DNA from: an uncultured Aquimarina sp. | GTDB lineage: Bacteria; Bacteroidota; Bacteroidia; Flavobacteriales; Flavobacteriaceae | DNA: 64,000 nt | NCBI RefSeq assembly: GCF_947496855.1 | Contig: NZ_CANMED010000005.1 | Coordinates: forward strand, 534,994 to 598,993 | Reading direction: 5' to 3' | Shown here: positions 33,065 to 40,653 of the stretch, piece after piece | How the letters are laid out: every line of letters begins with the position of its first letter | Numbering within the stretch: position 1 is the stretch's first letter | Made by a program: the position numbers and the translations under genes | The notes under the pieces: model-generated | The model's input: only the letters and a program-made list of their open reading frames with translations | What the model was told of the DNA's origin: nothing | The model's database searches: none

Positions 33065-34756
33065 TTAATTTTCTTTAAATATCTGTTCTAAAATCTTCTC
33101 AGTAATTAAATACGTTGGTTTTACTCCTGTTGTTCCTAGTCCTCCTGATGCTAATGTACTGCCTGTTTCTAATGGATTATCAGATGCGTAGTACGCATAA
33201 TTTACTTTTACGTCAGCACTAATACTTCCGCGTAACTTTGAGGCAGATTGAATTGCTTTTTGATAATGAGCACCTTCCATTTCTAATCCGATTACATTCC
33301 AGGTAGAATCATGAAAGAACTTTAATATATCCCTGTTTTGTAAAGAAGTCCCTAACACAGTGATCATTGAACCATCATAAATATCAATTCCATGTCCTTC
33401 TAAGTCTTCTTTTTTCAGTCCATTATCAAAAGGGTAATTATCAGCTGTTCCTTCAAAAACATGAGCAGAAGGTATCATGATATCTCCTTTTCCTCCCTCG
33501 AGAATACCCGCTTTTCCCATCAGAGAGACTGATTTAACATTGAGATGTTTTCTTTCTTCTGGTTTTACATATGGTTTTAGCAGTTCATCCATAGTCTCGT
33601 ATGCTTGTTCTCCAAACGCATAATCCATTACAATAATTACTGGTTTATCTTCCTTTTTAACATCCGATATAAATGACGCATATGCCCCTTCTGCATGTTT
33701 TGACGTATCAAATATCTGAACATTAATATTTGTTCCGCTTTGATCCTCTAAATAGGTCATTCCTTTCTGTAGGGCTAGTTTTTCTACTCTAGCTCTAAGT
33801 TTATCATTCTTGCTTTCACTAAGCAATTCATAAATATCAAAAGTAGTCTTATTCTTTAGTTCTGTTTTTAAAGCAATTGGGGCGTACAAAGTATTCATCA
33901 CACTATGCATATTCGCGCTTATGATATGTATGGGTCTTTCTAATAAATTGAGTTGTTCCAATTTATTTTTTATGCTATTTGCCCATCGCTCTCCATGAAT
34001 ATGATGTCCTAGACGTTCTCTTAAAACTGGACTAAAAGTAACAATTCTCTTATTTCCATTAACAGATTCATCAATTGCTAACTTACCTAACCAATAAATT
34101 ATATGAAGAAACCGCTCTTTATTCTCGGGACAAGAAAAGCTACCGTAGATAGAGGTTACTTCTTGAAAAGTTCTCCCTAATATGTTAGCAGTATGCGTTA
34201 GCGCAACTTCTCGTTCTGCCTTTGTAAGTTCTTTTTTAGAGGTTACTGCGTTTTCTAATTTATCCCAATCTCTCGTTACATTTCCTTCCTCGTTGATCAC
34301 CACTCGATTCATAATTTTATGAGATTCGATAAACAAAAAAGTAAGGTGTGTAAGAATATCATAAATCTCTGATCTTCCGCGAGTAATCTCGATATTCATC
34401 TGTTCATTATCAATTCTATAACAATTTCTTCTTCTTTTTGGAGGAACAATTGCTTTAAAATGTGAGTTTTTATATCCTTCTTCACTAGTAAGATTTATAT
34501 AGCGACATTCTTCAATTCCGATTGGCAAACGATCGATTACATATAATAACCCATCTAACTCTACTTTTTCTTCTGCTACCGAACCATAAATTTCCGGACG
34601 AAGTGTTAGTAATCCTTCTCTTAATGTATCTCCAGAAACTCCCATAGGTTTATAAAAACCTCTATTGAATAGATGCCTCATGGTAATATACATGCGTTCT
34701 ATGGCACTTGAGCTTTCTTGAGATCTTGTTCTTCCTTGTAATTTCAAATTTGGCAT
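33065..34756 (-). CDS. Conserved protein with nucleoside-phosphorylase-like C-terminal region (possibly DUF6909)
   Basis: A 563-residue soluble protein conserved, as I recall, in flavobacteria under a DUF name (DUF6909; uncertain). The C-terminal ~200 residues read like the nucleoside phosphorylase/nucleosidase fold: a strand VIIVMDYAFGEQAYE, then VSLMGKAGILEGGKGDIMIPSAHV (compare the purine phosphorylase 'G.AGG......GDIVIP'), and VIGLEMEGAHY (compare the 'ME..A' ribose-binding glutamate). The N-terminal ~340 residues are unrecognised. I place the start at ATG 34756; the longer frame uses a TTG at 34768. A -7 box lies at 34770-34777. It sits between the GH3-family gene and a Wzz-like gene. 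Confidence 0.65.
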   Translation of the reverse strand: MPNLKLQGRTRSQESSSAIERMYITMRHLFNRGFYKPMGVSGDTLREGLLTLRPEIYGSVAEEKVELDGLLYVIDRLPIGIEECRYINLTSEEGYKNSHFKAIVPPKRRRNCYRIDNEQMNIEITRGRSEIYDILTHLTFLFIESHKIMNRVVINEEGNVTRDWDKLENAVTSKKELTKAEREVALTHTANILGRTFQEVTSIYGSFSCPENKERFLHIIYWLGKLAIDESVNGNKRIVTFSPVLRERLGHHIHGERWANSIKNKLEQLNLLERPIHIISANMHSVMNTLYAPIALKTELKNKTTFDIYELLSESKNDKLRARVEKLALQKGMTYLEDQSGTNINVQIFDTSKHAEGAYASFISDVKKEDKPVIIVMDYAFGEQAYETMDELLKPYVKPEERKHLNVKSVSLMGKAGILEGGKGDIMIPSAHVFEGTADNYPFDNGLKKEDLEGHGIDIYDGSMITVLGTSLQNRDILKFFHDSTWNVIGLEMEGAHYQKAIQSASKLRGSISADVKVNYAYYASDNPLETGSTLASGGLGTTGVKPTYLITEKILEQIFKEN

Positions 34757-34769
34757 AAATTTTTCCAAA

Positions 34770-34777
34770 CAAATATA
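34770..34777 (-). promoter_or_regulatory. Candidate -7 box TATATTTG upstream of the nucleosidase-like gene
   Basis: The minus strand reads TATATTTG 13 nt before the ATG at 34756, matching TAnnTTTG. It would give a 5' leader of only about 7 nt. It lies just before the GH3-family gene's stop codon, so it would be an internal promoter inside the M23-GH3 operon. Confidence 0.35.
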
Positions 34778-34781
34778 TAAC

Positions 34782-36281
34782 TTATTTAACTATGCTGATT
34801 GTTAAGGAATCGGCAATTTTTCTATCATTAGATAGCCTTGGTAGTTTATTTTGCCCTCCTAATTTTCCTATAGATTTCATATAAGTGTTAAAACCATCTT
34901 TAGGAACTGTTCTAACTTTGAGCGTTGTCAGCAAATTTCCTACTATCAAATCATCATAATATGTGTTTTGTTTTCGTAAAGAATTATCAATATGTATAGC
35001 AAATTCTTTTATATCTGCTGAATTTTCCTGAAACTCTACAAACCATTCGTGATAGGGTAACTCGGAATCATCAGGATTAATTTGAGGTGCTACCGTAAAT
35101 TCTTTGATCATTATTCCTGTTGCCTCAGCCGCTTCCTGTATAGCTTGTTCTACTTCCTTACCAATTACGTGTTCTCCAAATGCAGAGATAAAATGCTTAA
35201 TTCTACCAGAAACTACCAATCTATATGGTGACGTACTTGTAAACATCACTGTATCGCCAATATTGTATGACCACAATCCAGCGTTAGAAGAAATAAGCAT
35301 GACATAATTAACCCCAATCTCAACCTCTTTAATTGTTAATCTCCTAGGGTTTCCTTCAAAAAATTCGTCTGCTTTTACAAATTCATAAAACATTCCAGAA
35401 TCCAATTGCAAAAGCATTCCCTTTTCATTTTGTTTATCCTGAAAAGCAAAAAACCCTTCAGAGGCAGGATATAATTCTATACTGGCAACTTTTCTTCCTA
35501 TTAAGTTTTCGAAAGTAGCTTTATAAGGTTCATAGTTCACACCGCCATAGATAAACAATTCGAAATTCTTAAAAAGCTCTCCAATCGGTTTTCCTGTTTT
35601 CTGTTTAAGTTTTTCAAAATACATTTGTACCCATGGTGGGATTCCGCTGATAATTGTCATGTTTTCATCTACGGTCTCTTCGACTATGGCATCTACTTTT
35701 GTTTCCCAATCATCAATACAATTCGTTTCCCAGCTTGGTAATCTATTTTTTTGCAGATATTTTGGCACGTAATGCGCTACAATCCCCGAAAGCCTTCCTA
35801 GATTTATTCCATTCTTTTCTACAAGTTCCGGGCTTCCTTGAAGAAATATCATTTTGCCATCTACAAAAGCCGCTTTTCCACTTTCTGCAACATAACACAA
35901 AATTGCATTTCGCGCGGCCTGAATATGTGTTGGCATAGAATCTGAAGTTAGTGGAATATATTTTACTCCACTCGTAGTACCGGATGTTTTAGCAAAATAA
36001 ACCGGTTTTCCGGGCCATAATACATCACTTTCTCCTTTTACAACGCGATCTACATACGGACGTAGCTCTTCATAATCACGAATAGGTACTTTTTTAACAA
36101 AATCCTCATGTGTTTTTATAGTATGGAAATCATGGTCTTTACCAAAAGCTGTATTTCTAGCATTCAGTATTAATTTGTTAAAAACCTTTTCTTGAGTTTT
36201 TATAGGGTTATTCGCCCACTGGTTTATCTTTTTACGGATATGCTTTGCAAAAATCTTTGCCCCGAATGATTTAATAGACAT
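34782..36281 (-). CDS. GH3-family (auxin-responsive promoter-like) acyl-adenylate/amide synthetase
   Basis: A 499-residue member of the GH3 branch of the ANL adenylating superfamily. The phosphate loop is FAKTSGTTSGVKYIPLT, a second ATP-site segment is YPASEGFFAFQ, and the hinge aspartate lies in YNIGDTVMFTS. HFISAFGEHVIGKEVEQAI starts the C-terminal domain. Plant members conjugate amino acids to hormones. Bacterial substrates are mostly unknown, so only acyl activation can be claimed. It is 9 bp after the M23 peptidase gene and 25 bp before the next ATG, and shared with it in many flavobacteria as far as I recall. Confidence 0.88.
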   Translation of the reverse strand: MSIKSFGAKIFAKHIRKKINQWANNPIKTQEKVFNKLILNARNTAFGKDHDFHTIKTHEDFVKKVPIRDYEELRPYVDRVVKGESDVLWPGKPVYFAKTSGTTSGVKYIPLTSDSMPTHIQAARNAILCYVAESGKAAFVDGKMIFLQGSPELVEKNGINLGRLSGIVAHYVPKYLQKNRLPSWETNCIDDWETKVDAIVEETVDENMTIISGIPPWVQMYFEKLKQKTGKPIGELFKNFELFIYGGVNYEPYKATFENLIGRKVASIELYPASEGFFAFQDKQNEKGMLLQLDSGMFYEFVKADEFFEGNPRRLTIKEVEIGVNYVMLISSNAGLWSYNIGDTVMFTSTSPYRLVVSGRIKHFISAFGEHVIGKEVEQAIQEAAEATGIMIKEFTVAPQINPDDSELPYHEWFVEFQENSADIKEFAIHIDNSLRKQNTYYDDLIVGNLLTTLKVRTVPKDGFNTYMKSIGKLGGQNKLPRLSNDRKIADSLTISIVK

Positions 36282-36290
36282 TATATGTTA

Positions 36291-37160
36291 TTATTCAAAA
36301 TCAATAAATTTTGATGGATCTGTAGGATATCCATCTCTCCACAATTCAAAATGTAAATGCGGCCCCGTCGAAAGTTCTCCTGTCGATCCAGCTGTCGCAA
36401 TTACTTCTCCAGCCTTCACTAACTCTCCTTGTTGTTTTGTCAACGAGGCGTTATGTTTGTATACTGTCAGTAAACTATTTCCGTGTTCTAATATGATCAC
36501 ATGGCCCGTTTCTGATGTCCATTCTGCAAAAATTACCGTTCCGGCAGCAGCAGCTTTGATTGGAGTATCTTTAGGTACTGCAACATCAATTGCATAATGC
36601 TTTTCATTAACGTTATACTTAGATGTAATGCTACCTTTTACTGGTGGAAATAACGAAAAATCAGTACTTGATTTTTCACTTTCGAACAAACTGTATTTAT
36701 CTTCTCTAGAAACTTCTTCTCTAAGTTTCATGTCCTGTTCTGATGGATTTAGATCTACTTCTTCTGGATTTAATTTTTGTGATTGTAAAGCAGAGTCAAT
36801 ATCAAACTCTACCGTCTTAACATCTCCTATCAAGACTTTCTTGATCGATTTATAATACTCCTGATTAACGGTTAAAACAGTTTCCAAAGAATCCGCAGTA
36901 GAAACTAATCTAGTTGCTTTTTGATTCAGAGATGTTGAAGAATATCCTGGAATGTATTCCCTTAATGGTGTAAAGGCAATTAGAATAGTTGTACAAGAAA
37001 CTAAAACGATGGAAGTAATCATAACTAACACAAAAACATTAAGCCTTGTTAGTTTAAATGATATTCGTTCCTCGAAGGTATCTTCGTTAAGAATTACCAA
37101 TCGATACTTGTTTAGTAGTTTTTTGGTAATTCTTTTTTGTTCTTTTTTCTTTTTAGCCAT
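36291..37160 (-). CDS. Membrane-anchored M23-family peptidoglycan endopeptidase
   Basis: A 289-residue protein. It has a lysine-rich cytoplasmic tail (1-39), one transmembrane helix (~40-63), a short coiled linker (~75-150) and an M23 peptidase domain (~170-285). The zinc ligands and catalytic histidines are present: H188 and D192 (HYAID), H236 (YKH) and H268/H270 (GPHLHFELW). It is therefore predicted to be active, cutting peptide cross-links in the periplasm. It is the first gene of the long minus-strand run, with a -7 box at 37198-37205 about 37 nt upstream. Confidence 0.92.
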   Translation of the reverse strand: MAKKKKEQKRITKKLLNKYRLVILNEDTFEERISFKLTRLNVFVLVMITSIVLVSCTTILIAFTPLREYIPGYSSTSLNQKATRLVSTADSLETVLTVNQEYYKSIKKVLIGDVKTVEFDIDSALQSQKLNPEEVDLNPSEQDMKLREEVSREDKYSLFESEKSSTDFSLFPPVKGSITSKYNVNEKHYAIDVAVPKDTPIKAAAAGTVIFAEWTSETGHVIILEHGNSLLTVYKHNASLTKQQGELVKAGEVIATAGSTGELSTGPHLHFELWRDGYPTDPSKFIDFE

Positions 37161-37197
37161 AGATTAATCAACTATCAGGGCAATTGTGTTTGTTACG

Positions 37198-37205
37198 CAA
37201 ATATA
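37198..37205 (-). promoter_or_regulatory. Candidate -7 box TATATTTG for the M23 peptidase gene and the operon behind it
   Basis: The minus strand reads TATATTTG, matching the Bacteroidota consensus. It gives an expected transcript start near 37191, about 30 nt before the ATG at 37160. It is the best candidate for the head promoter of the polysaccharide gene run. Confidence 0.5.
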
Positions 37206-37247
37206 CATATTCTGTTTAGGGATAAAAATGCTAAATTCCACAATAAT

Positions 37248-37318
37248 ACCATTTACACTTTGAATTTACTGTAATAAATACTCTTTTTCTTTTACAGTAA
37301 ATTCAAAGTGTAAATGGT
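37248..37318. repeat. Perfect 27-bp inverted repeat with 17-nt loop
   Basis: The left arm at 37248-37274 begins ACCATTTACACTTTG and ends TTTACTGTAA. It is the exact reverse complement of 37292-37318, which begins TTACAGTAAATTC and ends GTAAATGGT. The loop is 37275-37291. Each arm holds two ATTTAC copies 13 bp apart. There is no T-tract and no gene ends here, so it is not a normal terminator. Confidence 0.9.
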
Positions 37319-37357
37319 TTAAAACGTTATTTAAGCGTGAATAGTCTTATTTATAGG

Positions 37358-37373
37358 TGTGAATATTATCACA
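37358..37373. promoter_or_regulatory. CRP/FNR-type palindrome TGTGA-N6-TCACA
   Basis: TGTGA (37358-37362), ATATTA, TCACA (37369-37373) matches the E. coli CRP half-site consensus and spacing exactly. Its centre is about 70 bp upstream of the predicted tatA transcript start, a class I activator position. Flavobacteria have CRP/FNR-family regulators, but their sites are not well known, so function is inference. Confidence 0.4.
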
Positions 37374-37421
37374 AAAGGAGTTTTTAGCACTTCAAAAATG
37401 TCTTTTTTACCTAAATCTTGT

Positions 37422-37429
37422 TAACTTTG
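37422..37429 (+). promoter_or_regulatory. Candidate -7 box TAACTTTG for tatA
   Basis: A perfect TAnnTTTG match 18 nt before the ATG at 37448. The expected transcript start near 37436 lies downstream of the alternative upstream start codon at 37418, which helps to reject that longer frame. Confidence 0.55.
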
Positions 37430-37447
37430 TATTCTAATTTTAAGATC

Positions 37448-37639
37448 ATGATGTCATTAAGTATATTTTTAGGAATGTTAGGGCCTTGGCAAATCGCATT
37501 GATTGTCGCTGTGGTTTTGCTTTTATTCGGAGGTAAAAAAATTCCGGAATTGATGAGAGGTTTAGGAAGTGGAATCAAAGAGTTTAAAGACGCATCTAAG
37601 GAAGAGGAAGATCCTAATAAGATAGAAGAGAAAAAATAA
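37448..37639 (+). CDS. tatA: Sec-independent protein translocase TatA/E
   Basis: A 63-residue TatA-family protein. It has a short N-terminus, a membrane helix ([14 protein letters not shown]), the hinge [22 protein letters not shown] forming the amphipathic helix, and a charged tail ([13 protein letters not shown]). It forms the pore-side component for folded-protein export at the inner membrane. I use the ATG at 37448 (or the adjacent ATG at 37451); the frame could extend to 37418, but that start overlaps the promoter. It is monocistronic with its own terminator. No tatC lies in the window. Confidence 0.92.
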   Translation: MMSLSIFLGMLGPWQIALIVAVVLLLFGGKKIPELMRGLGSGIKEFKDASKEEEDPNKIEEKK

Positions 37640-37658
37640 CCTATAGTTAAATAGTAGT

Positions 37659-37693
37659 AAAAATGCCCAGCTTGTATAAGCTGGGCATTTTTT
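37659..37693 (+). terminator. Rho-independent terminator of tatA
   Basis: AAATGCCCAGCTT (37661-37673), GTAT, AAGCTGGGCATTT (37678-37690) form a perfect 13-bp stem ending in a run of T, 20 bp after the tatA stop. Confidence 0.9.
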
Positions 37694-37984
37694 ATTGAAT
37701 AAATCGTTGACTACTCAAAAGAACCCATATTAAAGTAATCAAAAAACCACAGTTGTTAACGATTTGTGAAAACACAAACTACTATTTAGGAATGCCTCGT
37801 ATATTACTCATTTACAGAGAATAAATAAAGAATTGTTTCCGAAAAAAATCAATAAAACCTTTATTTTGACATATTAAACGTTTTATTTTTACGGTAAAAC
37901 CATAAAATTTGTGTATTTCATCGAAATAAAAAATCACTTCATCTAAAAGTTATTCATATGTTTTATTACACCATTATTTCGTGT

Positions 37985-37992
37985 TAATTTTG
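37985..37992 (+). promoter_or_regulatory. Candidate -7 box TAATTTTG for the small secreted protein gene
   Basis: Matches TAnnTTTG, with a T-rich TTTTATT about 24 nt upstream. The transcript would start near 37999, about 31 nt before the ATG at 38030. Confidence 0.45.
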
Positions 37993-38029
37993 AATCAAAT
38001 AAGTAAGTAACTTCATAAAGCCCCAAACT

Positions 38030-38359
38030 ATGAAAACTATATTTTTTACCATCGTAATTTTATTTTCTTTCTCAAGTATTAGTGCACAAGAGATTACTAA
38101 TGAGAATACAACTACTGTTAAGGCATCAAAAGCAGATTTTTATAATGCTCTTATAAAGGCAAATAACTTTGATATTACGATCAAGGAGAACAAAAAAGAA
38201 GTTACTAATACTACTAAAAAGGATTTTTATAACCTTTTATTAGAAAAAAACAGTTTCAAAACTGATACTAAAAAAACAACAAGATTAACAAATCTTGTAA
38301 ACAAAGAAGAAAATACAAAAATCACTCAAAAAAATGCTACTGCAAGTTTACTACCTTAA
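38030..38359 (+). CDS. Small secreted hypothetical protein with two DFYN repeats
   Basis: A 109-residue protein I do not recognise. It has a clear signal peptide (MKTIFFTIVILFSFSSISAQ) with cleavage expected before or after the final Gln. The mature ~90 residues are rich in Asn, Thr and Lys. They contain two copies of a short motif: KADFYNALIKANNFD (about 34-48) and KKDFYNLLLEKNSFK (about 63-77). It is monocistronic, with a promoter before it and a strong hairpin after it. There is no C-terminal T9SS domain, so it is probably periplasmic. Function unknown. Confidence 0.75.
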   Translation: MKTIFFTIVILFSFSSISAQEITNENTTTVKASKADFYNALIKANNFDITIKENKKEVTNTTKKDFYNLLLEKNSFKTDTKKTTRLTNLVNKEENTKITQKNATASLLP

Positions 38360-38384
38360 TTAGCTGGGGCATAAAAAATATAGT

Positions 38385-38419
38385 AAATACTCCTTTTAGA
38401 TAAAAAGGAGTATTTTTTT
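38385..38419. terminator. Terminator between the small secreted protein gene and tex (convergent)
   Basis: AAATACTCCTTTT (38385-38397), AGAT, AAAAGGAGTATTT form a long stem followed by a T-run on the plus strand. On the minus strand the sequence past the stem is AT-rich, so it may also end the tex transcript. Confidence 0.85.
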
Positions 38420-38436
38420 GGCTTTATTTAAAAACT

Positions 38437-40563
38437 TTAATCTACCAAAGAAAGCTGAATTCTCTTCCTCGGTAAATCTATACTCGTTACAGTAACCATC
38501 AGGTGCTGGTTTAACTGAACTACGGCATTTACATCACTAATATACTCATTCGCTAATTTTGAGATATGTATCAATCCACTTTCTTTAATACCAATATCTA
38601 CAAAACATCCAAAATTAGTTATGTTATTTACTATTCCTGGTAATTTCATTCCGGCTTTTAGATCATTAATTGTTTTTACATTGGGATCGAATTCAAAAAC
38701 AGTTGCTTTCTTTCTTGGATCGACACCTGGCTTTTCTAATTCCTTTACGATATCTGTTAACGTAGGTAATCCCACCTCCTCAGAAATATAATCTTGCAAT
38801 TTAATTTTAGTGATTACCGTCTTATTTCCTATTAGTTCTTTTAAAGAAACTCCCGCATCTTTTGCCATCCTAGAGACTAACTTATATCGTTCTGGATGTA
38901 CCGTTGAGTTATCTAATGGGTTTTCTGGTTCTGTAATTCTTAAAAAAGCCGCAGCTTGCTCATATGCTTTTCCTCCAAGTCTAGGCACTTTTTTTAATTG
39001 CTCTCTGGATGCTAATGCTCCATTTTCTGATCGGTAGCTTACTATATTTTCTGCTAGCTTATCTCCTATCCCAGATACATAACTTAATAAAGGTGCGCTA
39101 GCGGTATTTACATTGATTCCTACACTATTTACGCAACTCATCACCACTGTATCCAGTTCGTTTTTTAGTTTGGTTTGATCTACATCATGTTGATATTGGC
39201 CAACTCCAATTGCTTTAGGGTCTATTTTTACTAATTCTGCCAAAGGATCAGCCAATCGTCTACCAATAGATACCGCTCCACGAACTGTTACATCATAATT
39301 AGGAAATTCTGCTCTTGCAATTTTAGACGCAGAATATACGGATGCACCACTTTCATTAACCATAAATACTTGAATAGGGCCTTCGAACTGAATTTTTTTA
39401 ATAAACGCTTCGGTTTCCCTTGCTGCAGTTCCGTTACCTATGGCAATGGCTTCGATTTTATATGCATTTACTAAGGATTTGATTTTTTTTATCCCATTCA
39501 TAATTTCACGTTGTGGTGGATGCGGATATATATTTTCATTATGTAATAAATCACCTTGTTTATCCAAGCAAACCAATTTACAACCAGATTTAAAACCAGG
39601 ATCTAATGCCAGAACACGTTTCTGCCCTAAAGGAGAAGCTAATAGCAATTGCTTTAAGTTTTGAGCAAAAACCGTGATTGCATTATCATCTGCTTTTTCC
39701 TTAGCCTGATTTAATACTTCTGTTGAAATTGCAGGGGTTAACAATCTTTTATACGTGTCAGCAATTGCTAAAAACATTTGATCCGTACATGCTTCGATAT
39801 TTGATTTAATCATGATATCATCAATAATGTCTAATGCATCATTTTCTGGAACAGTAATTTTTACTCTTACTATCTTTTCGTTTTCAGCTCTAAGAATAGC
39901 CAATAATCTATGTGACGGGCATTTTTGTAGTGGTTCTTCCCATTCAAAATATTGCTGATACTTCTGTGCCTCTTCTTGGTCTTTTTTTGTTTTCACTACT
40001 GCAGAAGATATAACCGCTTTGCGTTGATATAATCTACGAAGTCTATTTCTTACCTTTTCATCTTCGTTAATCCATTCTGCAATAATATCTCTTGCCCCTT
40101 GTAAAGCTAACTCTTCATTGAGAATTATATCGTTTAGATATTTAGAGGCTACAAATAGAATTTCTTCTTCACGTTGCTGCATTATTATCTTAGCCAGAGG
40201 TTCTAACCCTTGTTCTTTTGCAACGGAGGCCTTAGTCTTACGCTTTTTCTTATAAGGTAGATATAGATCTTCTACTTCAGATAAGGTCTGTGCCACTTCT
40301 ATACGTTTACGTAGTTCTGGTGTTAATAGTTCTTGCTCTTTGATATTTACGAGAACACTTTCCTTCCTTTTTTGCAAGGCTTCAAAAGCAGTTTTATACT
40401 TTACAATATCACCAATCTCTACCTCATCGAGATTACCTGTCATTTCTTTACGATATCTAGAAATAAATGGGATCGTGGCCCCATCATCCAGTAATTCGAT
40501 GGTTTTAGTGATTTGCTTTTCCGAAACAGGAACCTGTTTCGCAATAAAAGAAACAATATTCAT
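38437..40563 (-). CDS. tex: Tex-family RNA-binding transcription accessory protein
   Basis: A 708-residue cytoplasmic protein with the full Tex layout. An N-terminal helical region has IPFISRYRKEMTGNLDE (~31-47) and LYLPYKKKRKTKASVAKEQGLEPLA. A YqgF-like RNase H fold begins VLALDPGFKSGCKLVCLDKQG (~320). Helix-hairpin-helix repeats follow (VNTASAPLLSYVSGIGDKLAENIV, KKVPRLGGKAYEQAAAFLRI). An S1 domain closes it (~635-705, GIVNNITNFGCFVDIGIKESGLIHISKL). Tex binds RNA and influences transcription. A near-consensus TATATTTA box lies about 35 bp upstream. Confidence 0.96.
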   Translation of the reverse strand: MNIVSFIAKQVPVSEKQITKTIELLDDGATIPFISRYRKEMTGNLDEVEIGDIVKYKTAFEALQKRKESVLVNIKEQELLTPELRKRIEVAQTLSEVEDLYLPYKKKRKTKASVAKEQGLEPLAKIIMQQREEEILFVASKYLNDIILNEELALQGARDIIAEWINEDEKVRNRLRRLYQRKAVISSAVVKTKKDQEEAQKYQQYFEWEEPLQKCPSHRLLAILRAENEKIVRVKITVPENDALDIIDDIMIKSNIEACTDQMFLAIADTYKRLLTPAISTEVLNQAKEKADDNAITVFAQNLKQLLLASPLGQKRVLALDPGFKSGCKLVCLDKQGDLLHNENIYPHPPQREIMNGIKKIKSLVNAYKIEAIAIGNGTAARETEAFIKKIQFEGPIQVFMVNESGASVYSASKIARAEFPNYDVTVRGAVSIGRRLADPLAELVKIDPKAIGVGQYQHDVDQTKLKNELDTVVMSCVNSVGINVNTASAPLLSYVSGIGDKLAENIVSYRSENGALASREQLKKVPRLGGKAYEQAAAFLRITEPENPLDNSTVHPERYKLVSRMAKDAGVSLKELIGNKTVITKIKLQDYISEEVGLPTLTDIVKELEKPGVDPRKKATVFEFDPNVKTINDLKAGMKLPGIVNNITNFGCFVDIGIKESGLIHISKLANEYISDVNAVVQLNQHLMVTVTSIDLPRKRIQLSLVD

Positions 40564-40653
40564 TGGTTACATTTTTTGAACCGCTAAATATATTATAAAC
40601 CTTGTCTAATATCAAAACTTATCGACATTCACTTTACAATTTTAAAACTAAGG

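Larger units (their letters stand above)
37161..37447. promoter_or_regulatory. Divergent promoter region between the M23 peptidase gene and tatA
   Basis: A 287-bp divergent spacer. From left to right it holds the -7 box for the M23 gene (37198-37205, minus), a perfect 27-bp inverted repeat with a 17-nt loop (37248-37318), a CRP-like palindrome (37358-37373) and the -7 box for tatA (37422-37429, plus). No ORF of note is present. Confidence 0.6.
37640..38029. other. 390-bp intergenic region with terminator and downstream promoter
   Basis: It contains the tatA terminator (37659-37693) and, at its right end, the -7 box for the small secreted protein (37985-37992). The middle is AT-rich with a short inverted GTTTTA/TAAAAC region near 37880-37910. 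No ORF, tRNA or other RNA gene was recognised. Confidence 0.5.

Noticed and set aside
37418..37447. Longer tatA start at 37418
   Set aside because: It overlaps the likely -7 box and adds ten residues not found in TatA proteins.
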